Of a stretch of 64,000 nucleotides of DNA, positions 34,072-46,094 are shown one piece after another; positions within the stretch are counted from its first letter, which is position 1; every line of letters starts with the position of its first letter. The translations under genes were made by a program, and so were the position numbers. Under the pieces are notes generated by a model that was given only the letters and a program-made list of their open reading frames with translations, made no database searches and was not told the origin of the DNA. The DNA comes from Aureobasidium sp. EXF-3400 (lineage: Eukaryota; Ascomycota; Dothideomycetes; Dothideales; Saccotheciaceae): assembly GCA_024195585.1 (NCBI GenBank), contig SWBL01000038.1:1-64000 (forward strand), read 5' to 3'.

Positions 34072-35532
34072 TTACAAGCTCGGGTTGGGCATTGATTTGC
34101 CCTCTTTCTCGTAGCCAGCGTATCGTCTTCTTTGAGCATCTCTCATCCTCTTGATAGCATCGTCAACAGTCAGTTCGGTGACCTTTGTCACATCCACCTC
34201 TTTCTCAAATCCAGTCTTTGCTGCGATCCAAGTACCACTTGTCTCCACAGTGCCTTCAGTACATTTCCGGCAGAACGCGCCCCATGAATCGATGCAACGC
34301 TTGCTGTTAGCAAGTGTAGGTAAAAGCATAGCAAAACAGTGAGGCATTGCCTCGTACTGCTCGAAATGAACCTTCACACCTTGGGTAGCTGCTCTGACGG
34401 CGACAACCAAGTCTTCATCTGTGAGAAGTTCTTCTCCGGTCTCGATCCAGAGCGGTGGTGCATTGCTCCAGTCTTTGGCCGCAAGCGGGGACACGAGAGG
34501 GTGACATATCATACTGAGATCGCAAAACAAGTCACCTCTAGGCGGTGTTGTAGGCCAGACATCGTCCTTGGGGAATCGTCCCAAGGCATCTTCATGGTCT
34601 GCTGGTGGAAGGTAGTCGTACTTCGCATTGTGCACCAGAGATGGCATTGATCTGGTAATGTCAAACCAGCCAGAGTTGGCTGATGCGCCGGCAGGAAGGG
34701 GCACCTCAACAGTCTTTCCGTGATACCGGACAGTAGGGTTCTTCGCATTTGCTGGCTTGGTACGGTGGAGTTGCAACAAGAGTTGAAGAAGGGCAAAAAC
34801 CAAGTTTCCACCTGCTGAGTCGCCAGCAAAGACAATATCGCTAGCTGAGACGGGTTCATGCAGAGATCCAGGAGGTGGGTGCAACAAATAAAGATACGCG
34901 TTTAGTGCATCCAACAGTTGTGACGGGAAAGCAGCTTGTGGTGCAAGACGGTGGGCAACATTGAATGCTCTTCCATTGCAAGCCTTTGCTAGTTTCGAGA
35001 CTTGCAGTCTGTGAGTTCCAAATCCGCACATGTAGTAAGCTCCACCGTGAAGATAGAGGATTGTCGTCTTGCTAGATGTGGTGGGCTCATTCATTAAGTT
35101 CTCGTACTTCTCCTGCTCTGAGATGTTCGGCAGAGGCTCTTCGTTACCAGCACCAGGTCGGAAGCCCGTCCACTCGGCATCGATTGCGGAGAGTCCTGGC
35201 TTGATATACGTCTCATTGCCGTCTCCAAGGTCTGCGATGGCAGTAAAAGTCGCATCTCTGATACTCTCGTCCTCAGGAGCCGGGATAGTGACTTTGGCTG
35301 TCCAAACCTTACCCTTGGCGCCAGGGTCCTGCAGAGTGCGAGCTTGCGTCAATCCAACTGGTGAGGGACTATTGTCCATGAGAGAGCGCAAGAATGCAAC
35401 AGTCATTTCAGTCCTAAAATCCCATTTGGAAGATGTCGGAGATAGCGACAAGGAATGAGCAACGGCCGTCCTTGTGAACGACGGGATGCGAGGAAACAAA
35501 AACTTGATTATGCCGGAGGTCGAACTGTCCAT
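34072..35532 (-). CDS. Alpha/beta hydrolase fold-3 (HSL-type) esterase
   Basis: Single-exon, 486 aa. It carries the hormone-sensitive-lipase signature: oxyanion motif YLHGGAYYMCG (about residues 170-180), then VAHRLAPQAAFPSQLLDALN, the nucleophile VFAGDSAGGNLVFALLQLLL (Ser about 244) and a histidine region YEAMPHCFAML (about 424). The acid is probably in ETGEELLTDED. The C-terminal 60 residues are charged and helical with an arginine-rich run (KRMRDAQRRRYAGYEKEG). Fungal relatives are esterases or lipases of broad specificity. The ATG at 35532 (MDSSTSGIIKF) is the first in frame; a slightly longer frame needs GTG. No signal peptide or membrane segment is obvious. Confidence 0.85.
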   Translation of the reverse strand: MDSSTSGIIKFLFPRIPSFTRTAVAHSLSLSPTSSKWDFRTEMTVAFLRSLMDNSPSPVGLTQARTLQDPGAKGKVWTAKVTIPAPEDESIRDATFTAIADLGDGNETYIKPGLSAIDAEWTGFRPGAGNEEPLPNISEQEKYENLMNEPTTSSKTTILYLHGGAYYMCGFGTHRLQVSKLAKACNGRAFNVAHRLAPQAAFPSQLLDALNAYLYLLHPPPGSLHEPVSASDIVFAGDSAGGNLVFALLQLLLQLHRTKPANAKNPTVRYHGKTVEVPLPAGASANSGWFDITRSMPSLVHNAKYDYLPPADHEDALGRFPKDDVWPTTPPRGDLFCDLSMICHPLVSPLAAKDWSNAPPLWIETGEELLTDEDLVVAVRAATQGVKVHFEQYEAMPHCFAMLLPTLANSKRCIDSWGAFCRKCTEGTVETSGTWIAAKTGFEKEVDVTKVTELTVDDAIKRMRDAQRRRYAGYEKEGKSMPNPSL

Positions 35533-35940
35533 GCTGGGCGTCTTCACAAATGATTGATTTATGAAAAGACGTGTGATGGGTGGTCTCGATTAGGGGCAAG
35601 AGATGGATATGGAACGCGGAATATCAACAAAACATGACGTCGACACTCTCCCACGTGCCCCGGCTTTAAGCGCACGGAAACAAAAGACAAAAGATGGTCA
35701 CCAGCTGGAAAGCCAAAAACTAGAAGAGCTAACGACATGTGAGAGGAAGAACGCATGTGATCTGAACTGAACCAATGCGAAGTTGGCGGCCCGCGGTGAT
35801 CCGAAGACAGACCAACAGAGTATTGTGGTATTTGATGTTTCTCGTAGATGGCATAATTTTCCCAACCCAACGCCTTGCTAAACCCAAGAGACAAAATGAT
35901 ACATGCTGAGAAGGGTGAGAGGAGAGATGTCGATGGCGGA
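35533..35940. other. Intergenic, hydrolase promoter and COX16 3' region
   Basis: About 400 bases, gene-free. The frame that appears to extend COX16 through here is read-through past the true stop. Confidence 0.5.
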
Positions 35941-36341
35941 CTAGAGGATGCCGTCGTGCTCGCCAGGTAGTCTTTTGACTCTTTTCTGTTCCCAGTTGTC
36001 GAGATCTTTGGCTGCCAATCTCTGCGCTCTGTGTCAGATAGGGTTGTATAGAAGAGCGAGGGCAATTCACGTACGTAGTATTCCTCTTTCAAGTCGATTC
36101 TTCGCCTGTCCTTGCCGATACCGAGCTCTTCCTCCTTGGACAATTGCTTGACTTTGCGGTCATGCTTTTCGTATCTGATGGCGGTGGCTGGAGTCAGGAA
36201 GAAAGAACCCAGAACCATTGTCGCGATGAATGGAAGGCCAAAGAGGGCGAAAGGGTGTTTGGCTAGCAGCGCGCGGTATCTAGCAGGCATGGTGCCATTG
36301 TACGAGCTCGAGCGGAAGCGTTTGGCAGGGAAGACGGCCAT
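35941..36341 (-). CDS. cox16: Cytochrome c oxidase assembly protein COX16
   Basis: Small inner-mitochondrial-membrane protein needed for complex IV assembly (Cox1/Cox2 maturation). Exons 36341-36075 and 36021-35941 give 115 aa; intron 36022-36074 (GTACGT, acceptor GCGCAG). One membrane helix FALFGLPFIATMVLGSFFLT (about 31-50) is preceded by a basic arm and followed by TRY-like AIRYEKHDRKVKQL. The junction KEEYY|RLAAKDLDNWEQKR and the tail VKRLPGEHDGIL are diagnostic of the family. An alternative acceptor a few bases upstream would break this match. It is head to head with the ATR gene over 312 bp. Confidence 0.93.
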
Positions 36342-36653
36342 CTTGGGTGGCTGTGCGTATGGATTCGGACTGAATGTGCGACTTGTTTTCCGGGCCGTTG
36401 TCTTGATGGTAGTAGTGAGAAGGCGGTAACTGAGCAGTGGCTAGAATATGCGATTGCTTGGGCAGCTGCTTGCTTGAGCACTCGCTTCTCCAGACTGACG
36501 CCGCCGCAACTTGGATCAATTTACCTGACACGTGACGACGTGGCCACCCATCAATCGCGTCTTCCCATTCCATTCACCATTTGCTCGCATCCAACATCCA
36601 TCAGATGAGCCGTTTGCTGCTTTCACAGCTGCATCCTGATCAAGACATGCAAG
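36342..36653. promoter_or_regulatory. Divergent COX16/ATR promoter with ATR upstream ORF
   Basis: A 312-bp shared promoter. ATG at 36605 and an in-frame ATG at 36647 open a 36-codon upstream frame that ends at TGA 36713-36715, inside the ATR coding region in another frame. The ATR ATG at 36654 has A at -3 and G at +4; the upstream ATGs have C and G at -3. Confidence 0.55.
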
Positions 36654-39600
36654 ATGGTCGGAAGGCTTCTCGCACACAGTCATGGTCGTGGTGCCGCCTC
36701 CTTAGGTGGCGATGATTTGACTGACGCAAATCTTCCACCGCCCTCTACTCTTGCTGCCCAGCTTGTTAAAAACCACGTCGACACTGCCCGTGGTTTGAAC
36801 CAACCAGACACAACCGTCACCTTTCGTCAGCTATTGCAAGAAATCCTCAGTAAATCTTCAGTCCCCGAGACTGACGTTGATGTCAATCATAAATTGATCA
36901 AGGTTGTTGTCGAGGCAGGTCTTGATGTCCTATTCCAAGATGACCCATTCGCTCAATGGGACTTCCTAATTCCCCAAGCAATCGATAGTCTTGCTGTCAT
37001 CCAGTCCACCATCCAAAGACAGCCCGACATTCTTTTTCACAATGCATCAACGAATTCAGACCAAAATCCCCATCTCCTGCTTTGGCTTTTCCCCAAGCTG
37101 CTCATGTTATCTAAGCACTCAAAGGGCGCTCAGTTGCAGGACTCATTGGCCTCTCTCCTGTCTTCGCTGGTCTTGAGTCTGTCCAAGACCCTGGACCTGT
37201 GGCCATACGCAAAGGCATTGCTGCAAATGCTTCGGGACTGTGCTACTGACCTTTTTGTGTTGCTCCAAGACAGCCGCGTTTACTCCAAGTCTGCAGGCCA
37301 AGTACCCGCTGTCTTGTTGCCGCCGGTCAGGAGTACGTCAAACGTTTGGCCGCAGACAGAGAACAACGTAGCCCTGTCTCTAGGTCTTCAATTATCTACA
37401 AACGATGCCCTGTCAGCTATCAAGATACAACTGCTACTTGTTTCCGCCCTACAGAATATTGCATCAGCGAAATCGACCATGACTCAGTTCCAGACTTCGA
37501 CATTTCCGTTACGCAAATGGGTATCTGACTCGGTTGCCTTTTTAAATCGAACAATATTCCAACACAAATCATGGTTTGAAAAACACTCTTTCTTTTCTAC
37601 GGCTGCTCTACAAATCATTCGTCTTCAAAGTGCCATTTTGAACGGCTCACCAGATCCGACCGTTCACAATCGCACATCTTATACGCTCGGTAGCCTCTGC
37701 GATTCTTGTTCAAGGCTCATTGTTAATAATGGGGATTCGCTGCCAGATACAGAATTGCAAAAGGAGCTTGCGTCAGTTGTCGAGAAGCTAATCGACCGCT
37801 ACGATGCAGAGTATGGATACATAATCGAAGAATTTTTGCTTCCCTCTTTTCGAGCTATAGCTCACGATACATCAAAATTCGAGGCTGCTAGCGAGCCTTT
37901 GCGCCGCGTGGTACGTCAATATCTGCAAGGACATGACACAAACGGTCACACCGATGTTGTCATGAGCGACCACATTGCCCAGATCCATCTTGGAGTGCCA
38001 ACCTCGAGGCCAGCGAAGACGAAGCCCTTGCGCAGAGGTTTGCAGGGTCTATGCAACCCACAAGATTCATTATCCAGTGGCCAATCAGAAGATGTGTACG
38101 AGAAGCTCAAGCATAGCATTGCCGCTCTTCTGGGCAAAGGGACTACCACAGATACAGATAGTCTTGACGTCGCGTAAGTCTCCCTTCTTCAAAACCTCTC
38201 TCTCGGATGCATTCTGACTTTCTGACAGATCCCGTTATGCTGCTATGTCCGAAGCTCAACGGAGCACATTCTGGGAGATGGTCGGGTCTTGTGCTTGTGC
38301 TGCTACGAACAACTTGCACAACGGAAGATGCTCGTTCTGTGATGGAGACCGACGTTTACAGCAAGAACCAGAAAAGAACACTTGGGAAGAAAACGATCGA
38401 GCCACAGACTGGAATGAAATGTTTTTGATGCTCACGGAACTTTTCGAAAGCCAAGATCTTCAACTCTCTGACAGAAATAGAGTGCTCGCCATCCTGGCAG
38501 TCCGATCGATTGTTTTGCACAACCGAAATCCTAGCCAACTAGAGCTCGGAACCTCCTTCTTGGCAGAATGGTGCCTAAAGTATTTGCACAGTTCCTCCAG
38601 AGAGTTACGAGTTGCTGCAGGGTGAGTTCAGACAAGTGGGAAGCTTGATTCATTACTAACAGAGACAGACGAACAATGGCTGCTTTTCTTCGTGAAGGAT
38701 TGCCTATCGAAATCCGAAACAAGAATCGACAAGTCGCTCTGAACTTCTTGAGAGCCCTGTCAACAAAAGATATCGTAGGTCAGCACGAGACGTTGATATT
38801 GGCTTGGGGCAGAGTAGCAGTGTAAGTTTTGCCTTCATCTTGTCTCAATATGAGATGTTGACAACAGTAGGGTATGCGGTGAGAAAGAGCTCAATCTGGC
38901 GTTACTCAGGCTGGTCGACTATTTGGGTCATCCAAATTCTCTGATTTGTTCTCTTGCGTTTAGCGAGGTATGTAACGTACACCGATCTATTTCGTTTTTC
39001 TGACAGTCACACAGTTGGAGGATATTGCCGAAACGCTGTCTCTCTCACCACAAACACTCCTCAAACCATTCTATCGCAGCATCGCTGTCGCCGTCATTCA
39101 GGATCTCACCACCAAACCGCAGAAGGCTCAGCAGCTTTCTGAATTTCTAGGAATGAGCGTCAGTCATTTCCTGCTACTGACACAAAGAGACACCGTGCCT
39201 TTTCTTGTCTTGACAAAGAAGAAAGACATCCTACAGCGAATTGCCTCGGCTCGCAGTGCAGAGACTAGCATACAAGACATTTGTCTTCAGCCGCCTGCTA
39301 ATCTTGCTGCTGTGATATCAACGTTACTCTTCCAGTCATCAAGTGACGTAGAAGGCAACGCTATCAGATGTCTTGCTGAAGTTGCTCCTGGCATTCAAAG
39401 TAGTGATTTGGGAAGTCTGATCAGATCAAATCCTGTTCTTATCGCTTGTGAAATGCTCAAGACTGCGGGAGACGAAGATGAATCGAATGCATCAAAGGTA
39501 AGATTTTGTTATGAGTGTTTCTTTCTCCGATCCTAGACTCAAACGTTTTCACAGGCACAACAAGCGATCCAGATTTTCACTATGCTGGTCGAAGGAAAAC

Positions 39601-42600
39601 CAAGCCATTCCAAGCCGAATGCCAAAGCCAATCGTATGGTTATCAGTTTCTTCGAAGCACATATCTTGGGCATCATGACGGAGTTCTCAAACTCAATCGA
39701 CAACACACTGTCATTGTCACCGTCAGAAAAGCTTCGCTGTGTCAAAGCGATCGAACAAATGATCCTATTAGCTAAGAGCAAGGTCAGCGTAGCTCTTCCT
39801 CAGGTATGTTCGCTTTCGACTCACGCATATCGACCTCATGGCTTATATCATTCTAGATCAGAGCGTGTCTTCAGAGCGCCATCGATCAGCGTAAACTTCA
39901 AGAGTCAGCACTTTTCGCTTGGCTTACTCTAGTCAGTGTTCTAGAAGGCGATGATGTTGCTGACATGGTTGATCATACCTTCGCGCTCGTTGCTCAACAT
40001 TGGGATAGCCTCTCATCGCCTCTGCAGATGAAGATCCACGATACTATCAGCGAGATGGTCAAGACTCACAGCAATGTGATACGGGAGAAGCTCATGACCA
40101 TACCATCCTTGGCTTCGATCCCGTTGATGTCCAAAATTGGCCTGGAAATACAGAGGTTGAAGAGAGATGAGCGTCCGGACGTCCATCTTCGTGCCTTTGC
40201 TGAACGATTGCACGATGAGAACGTCGCAATCGTGACTCAAGGGCTACGCGAGCTGGTTCCCTGGCTTGGCGAAAATCAAGGGTTTGTTCATGAAGCAGCT
40301 GTCAGCGAACAGCCTAAGGCTGCGATAGCCGATGTTATGCGTGCTTTGTTGGACGTCTGCACCAAGTATGCTGATCATGACTCCACAGTCGTAGACCTAA
40401 GTGCACAATGCATTGGTATAATTGGCTGCTTGGATCCAAACAGTGTCGACATGAGCAGCAGCAAAAGACAAGTACTCGTGCTTTCAAACTTTGAAAAAGC
40501 CTCTGAAGTTATCAACTGGGTCGCTATCATGCTCGAAGACGTTCTGGTACCAGCATTCAGATCATCCACGAACGCACGCGACCAAGGTTTCCTAGCTTAT
40601 GTCATGCAAGAACTGGTCCGGTTCTGCGGTTTCAATGAGGCCGCGACTGCGCGCTTAAGGCCATCTCAAGCCGGCCCTGCTCACAGCCGCTGGGCGGAGA
40701 TGCCAGAAAACGTCCGAAATACGCTTACGCCATTCTTGAGCTCAAGATACCTGCTAAACAGCAGCTCCTCCGTTCAACCAGGAAAAAGAAGCTACCCTGT
40801 CTTTGTCAATGGTAAACGTCACAGCACTTGGCTTCGCGAATGGGCTTACGATATGATGTGGAGAGGCAAAGGTGATAACGCAGAGATGGTCTTTCCCATT
40901 CTGGCACGTATCATCAACCGACACGACATCTCAATTGCTAGTTTCCTGCTCCCTTATGTGGCACTCAACATCGTTCTTGGCGGTACTGTGCAGGAGGCCA
41001 AAGACGTTGGAGTTGAAATGCTGACAGTCTTGTCCACCGAATCACCTGTTGAATCTGAGAAGGAGGCGCTTCGACAATGCAGCGAGAATGTCTTTGCTGT
41101 GTTGGATTACATGTCGAAATGGCTACAGGAGAAGAAAAGAACAATGGCTGCATACCGAGCTGCAGCTTTGCGAGCTGGTCATGCCCCTTCAGAGCTGGAG
41201 GAAGTCAAAGATGTCGGCCAGATCGAAAGCGTTGAGAGTGTAATAAACTCCATCCCGGCAGACATCATCGCCCAACGTGCTATGGAATGTGGCTCATATG
41301 CTCGGGCTCTATTCCATTGGGAGAGCTACATCCGAACCGAGTCTAGGAAACAAACTAACCAGAACGCCAAAGAGCACGACGCAATGTTCCAACGTTTACA
41401 CTCGATCTATTCTCAAATTGATGAGCCAGACGGTCTTGACGGAATTTCGGCACATCTCAACATTCTCAGTCCTGAGCAACAAGCTTTCCAACATCAGAGA
41501 ACAGGCAGGTGGTCAGCTGCACAGAGCTGGTATGAATTTGAACTAATCAAGGAGCCTTCAAACGCAAGCCGTCAAATTGATCTTCTAAGCTGTCTCAGAG
41601 AATCTGGCCAGTACGATCAGGTCTTGCGCTATGCATCGTTCTACAAAGAGAATTCGAGCCAGAGTGATAAAGGTACACTATTGTCGTACATCACAGAGGC
41701 TTGCTGGACTACAGAGAGATTCGATACTCTCAAAGACACTCTTGCTGGTCTTCCAGAAGATGGCCAGATCGATTTCAATATTGGAGTCGCTAGAGTGCTC
41801 CTCGCCATGCAAGAGAAAAACCAAGATGCAGTGTCAACCATGGTCAACAAACTTCGCAATACTGTGGTCAAGGGCATCACCTCTGTCTCTGGAAGCTCAC
41901 TCCAGGCTTGCCATGATGTTCTGTTGAAGCTTCATATTGTGTATGAGATAGGTGCACTCAGTGGAGCGATCGATGTCCCTGCTGCTCAAGATCCAGCCGC
42001 TACGTCAATTCTTGCAGTCATGGATAAGAGATTGAACGTCATCGGATCCTACATCTCTGACAAACAATACTTGCTTGGCATACGACGTGCAGTCATGCGA
42101 TTGTCGAGCGTCGATTTTTCGAGCGTCAGCATCGGCAGTTCATGGCTCACAACCGCTCGTCTGGCTCGAAAGACCAATGTCTCAACTGTCGCACATTATG
42201 CTGTACTCAACGCTTTTAGTTGCGGAGACGATGCAGCCAAGATAGAACATGCTAGGCTGCTTTGGAAAGACGGCCAACACAGACAAGCCATCCAGAGTCT
42301 TGAGGGCGCCATTGCGTCCAATACGTTCGCAACTTATGATCAGAGGATGGTGGACACCAGTAATCCTGAAGAAGCACAACAGAAGCAGAACATGCTTTCT
42401 GCAAGAGCGCATCTGTTACTCGCCAAATGGCTAGATGCTTCTGGACAGACACAGGCAACAAAGGTTGTAAACAAGTATCAGTATGCCGCCAGACATTACT
42501 CCAGATGGGAGAAAGGTCACTACTATCTGGGCAAGCACTACAACATGCTTCTCGATACTGGAAAACTTCTTCCTTCAAGCAAGCAGTCCGAACCTTTTGT

Positions 42601-44335
42601 TTCTGGGGAGTTGACCAAGTTGGTCATCGAAAACTACTTGCGGTCTGTACCATTCGGCTCGAAATACTGGTACCAGACAATCCCAAAGATCATCACGCTC
42701 TGGTTAGATCTCGGCATGGATTGTATGCAGAGGACCAGGAACGATGTCCAGGCTGATGTGACAGCCAAACGTTCTCACTGGCTCGATGCGATTCACAAGC
42801 AAATGAGGAAGTACTTTGACCGTATACCTCCATACATTTTCTACAACGCTCTGCCTCAGATGATTTCGCGTATCACTCACCCGAACCCCAAGGTTTACGA
42901 AGTGCTGTCGATGATCATTCAGAAGATTGTTTCGACCCATCCTAGTCAAGCACTTTGGTTCTTGCTAGCGGTTTGCAAGGCCACTGCATCGGATAGAGCA
43001 AGCCGGGGTGTGGCCATCATCAACAAATTGAAAGACCCCAAGAACAGGCCCAAGAGCGAATCAGCTAGTCTAGACCTGCGGGTGATGATAAGTCACGGTC
43101 AGAAATTATCCGATGGTCTGCTACAAGCTTGTGAGATCCATATCGAAACACGGTCGGCGAATGTCAGTCTGTCAAAGGACCTGAATTTCAATCACAAATT
43201 GGCTCCTAACCCTCTTGTCATACCTCTGGAATCCACCCTGACAGCCAATGCTCCTGTAGTACAGGACGCTTTCCACATCCGCAAGTTCGTGGCATTTGCT
43301 CAGGAACGCATTACTATACAAAGCTTCAGTGATGAAGTTCTGGTTCTCAATTCTCTGCAACGACCACGAAAACTGACAGTCAGAGGCTCGGATGGAAAAC
43401 AATATGGACTCTTGTGCAAGCCAAAGGACGATTTGAGAAAGGATCAACGCCTAATGGAGTTCAATACAATGATCAATAGAGCGCTCAAACGAGACACGGA
43501 GTCGAGCAAGCGACGCCTGTACATCAAAACATATGGTGTGACGCCATTGAGTGAAGAATCTGGCACTATTGAGTGGGTCGAAGGGATCAAACCTCTCCGC
43601 GATATCCTTCTCAAGTTGTATCAACGAAAGGGTGTTCAGCCCAACTACAACGAACTAAGAGTCTTTCTTAGTGAGGCAAGCTCTAATCCGGCTAATGTGG
43701 ATATCTTCACCGAGAAGGTACTGAAGGTTTTCCCATCAATCCTTCACGAGTGGTTTGCGGAAATGTTCCCCGAGCCCGACTCATGGTTCGCTGCTCGCTT
43801 GAGATATGCTCGTTCAGCGGCAGTCATGTCTATGGTAGGACATGTACTTGGCCTTGGTGATCGACATGGAGAGAACATCCTGCTACAAGAAGATACTGGT
43901 GGTGTCTTCCATGTCGACTTCAACTGTCTATTTGACAAGGGCCTTACATTCGAGAAACCAGAACTTGTTCCGTTCCGCCTGACACACAACATGATTGCAG
44001 CAATGGGTGCCTACGGATACGAAGGACCATTCCGCAAGTCGGCAGAACTGACACTGGGTTTGCTCCGTCAACATCAGGATACTTTGATGAACATTTTGGA
44101 GACGTTCTTGCACGACCCGACCACTGATTTCATTGGCAAGAAGAAGAGGACCACGCCAGGGGTGCCGGAGACACCGCAAGAAGTCCTAGACTCGGTTAGT
44201 GGAAAACTCAAAGGATTCCTTAGAGGAGAAACTGTGCCATTGAGTGTGGAAGGTCATGTCAATGCTTTGATTGGACAAGCCACCGACCCGTGGAACTTGT
44301 GTCAGATGTACATTGGATGGTGTGCATTCTTGTAG
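36654..44335 (+). CDS. uvsB: PIKK checkpoint kinase ATR/Mec1/Rad3 (UvsB)
   Basis: Master DNA-damage and replication checkpoint kinase, acting with its ATRIP partner on RPA-coated ssDNA. Seven exons: 36654-38173, 38229-38621, 38669-38821, 38868-38967, 39015-39497, 39555-39803 and 39857-44335, giving 2458 aa. Most of the protein is HEAT-like helical repeats. A FAT region precedes the PI3K-like catalytic domain, with VLGLGDRHGENILLQEDTGG (about 2295), then HVDFNCLFDKG. The FATC end is CQMYIGWCAFL, typical of ATR rather than ATM or TOR. Introns are 46-57 nt. Junctions ELRVAAG|RTMAAFLR, WGRVAV|RVCGEKE and FSE|LEDIAETL restore family sequence. An overlapping upstream ORF may reduce initiation (see the promoter entry). 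Confidence 0.95.
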
Positions 44336-44584
44336 GATATTATTCATAGAGAAAGGAGTTCCGGCTGGGTAGGATAGATCAAGAGCGGTCAGTGCTGCAT
44401 AGAGTAGGAATGCGGTCCTGTTGCTGTATGTTTTGTTTTGCATTCTCTTTTGCTTTGTCTCAAGGATCAGAGCAGCGATAAAAGCGATTGACAACTTTTT
44501 GGTTCTTGCATTCGTTGTAGTTCTCTTTGTGGATGAATAGCGATTCAGTCATCTGTCCAAAGACACAATCTCACTATCCTTTGA

Positions 44585-44985
44585 CATTGCGCCATTGAGA
44601 GCCCCTCGGTTGTGATCTCCGAAAGACTGATCACGATGGTTCTACTTGCAAAAAGAAAATGCGCAGTCGTATTGTTATCTGACCTTCCCACGATTGAGAG
44701 CCTCTCTTGTTCAGCAATCTCCGAAAGTTTGACTATGATCTTGTCCACTTGTTAAAAATGCAGAGTAGTGTCTTCAACTGGGATATCATCCACTGAGAGA
44801 CCAAGAACACACGACTCTCAAAATGGCCAAAGTTCTAGAAACAACATCACTGTGCATTTCCGCAGTCAGTAAATCCAGCGAATTCGCTGGTGAGAGAGGC
44901 GAAACTGTCGGTGTGAGCGGGCTTGTCCTAGTGAAAGATGATCCTGTGTTCTTTTCCACTTGAAGTGAGGCTCATCAGCGTCTCT
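44585..44985. repeat. Degenerate tandem repeat, period about 98 bp
   Basis: A recurring block (CC)ATTGAGAG..CTC followed by ATCTCCGAAAG in the first two copies, then an A-rich stretch and ATGCGCAGT-like end. TGAG cores lie at 44595, 44695, 44794 and 44891, so the spacings are 100, 99 and 97. The first two copies are clearly alike; the third and fourth are weaker. Unit limits are approximate. Confidence 0.5.
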
Positions 44986-45306
44986 TTCTATCACCGAATC
45001 CTGCAATCTCCTTCCGAATGCTGAAAGTGAATTTAGTAGTATTTAGTGCCTTGAGAGTGCTTTGAAACTTTCTAACTCTGCTTCCCTTGTCCGATCCTTT
45101 CTACCAGCCCGTTTTTCTCCTGTCCAAAGACGAAATCCTTCTTTCTCTTTTCGTCTGTATTGGCATATTCTTTGCCGGTGCTTGTTCTAACAACACCCAT
45201 AGTTGTTATGGTTTTTTTTCAACGTCATGTCAGACGCCGCGAGTACGACCCTGGCGTGAACTTTTTCAAATCAACCAATCTCAGAACACCGGATCCCGAG
45301 CAAATT

Positions 45307-45309
<3 letters not shown>

Positions 45310-45337
<28 letters not shown>
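45310..45337. repeat. (GT)14 microsatellite
   Basis: Perfect alternating GT for 28 bases in the intergenic region. It is likely polymorphic in length. Confidence 0.95.
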
Positions 45338-45342
<5 letters not shown>

Positions 45343-46094
45343 GCCTCTTATGTTCCAAGGCCCAGACAATTCTAAAACTTGTGGAGTGTATGATTGATTT
45401 TTGGCGATGAAAATAGATATATTTTTTTGGTTGCGAGAATTTATTGAATTCGTGCAACTTCTAAATATGGAAGGTGGCTGTCGAGAAGACAGGACTAAGG
45501 AATCGACGTCTGAACCAGCTCTCTCCGTGGCTAGAGCTCTAAGTTGAAAAGCATTGTCTTTTTACGATAGAACTTTTTGCTCTATTCCTTGGTTGAGAGA
45601 GAGGTTAGGGGTTGTAGACGTTATAGATCCTGGCACTGAGGTCATAGCACGCGAAGTAGCATAGCATTGATGCACGACACAAATGAAGCCAATCACCAAT
45701 GTCAATGGCTACTAGGATTAAGACAAAGGCGTTCACATTCAAGCGACAAAAGGGAATAGAGTTAAAACAAGCTTCTGATGCAAAAAGAGTTATAATATGC
45801 CATGTCGTATCTCGCGCTCTCAATCTATGATGAGGGATGTCTCCCTGACTTCGCTACAATAGCAAGGGGGAGACGAGAAAACACTAAAAGAGCCCCGCCA
45901 TTCCCATATTCTCTCATGAATTCGCCGCATGTCGTTATCCTAATCAAAAGTAATAGCAGAAAAAGGGGAGAGGAAAAGGAAAAGCGTGATGGTGACGACT
46001 GTAGTGACCCATTCTTTTTTCCTTCCCATGTGCAATATTCGGCCGTTCGTGCCGATGAAGTGTATAACATTAGAAGAAATCGTCGTTCTCAGCT

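Larger units (their letters stand above)
44336..46094. other. Convergent intergenic region (1.76 kb) with repeats
   Basis: Between the 3' ends of ATR and the RCK2-like kinase. It contains the degenerate tandem repeat at 44585-44985 and a GT microsatellite at 45310-45337, listed separately. No protein gene is supported. Confidence 0.55.

Noticed and set aside
35559..36074. Extended COX16 reading frame to 260 codons
   Set aside because: Reading through the 53-nt intron and past the true stop; the spliced product ends at 35941 with the conserved COX16 tail.
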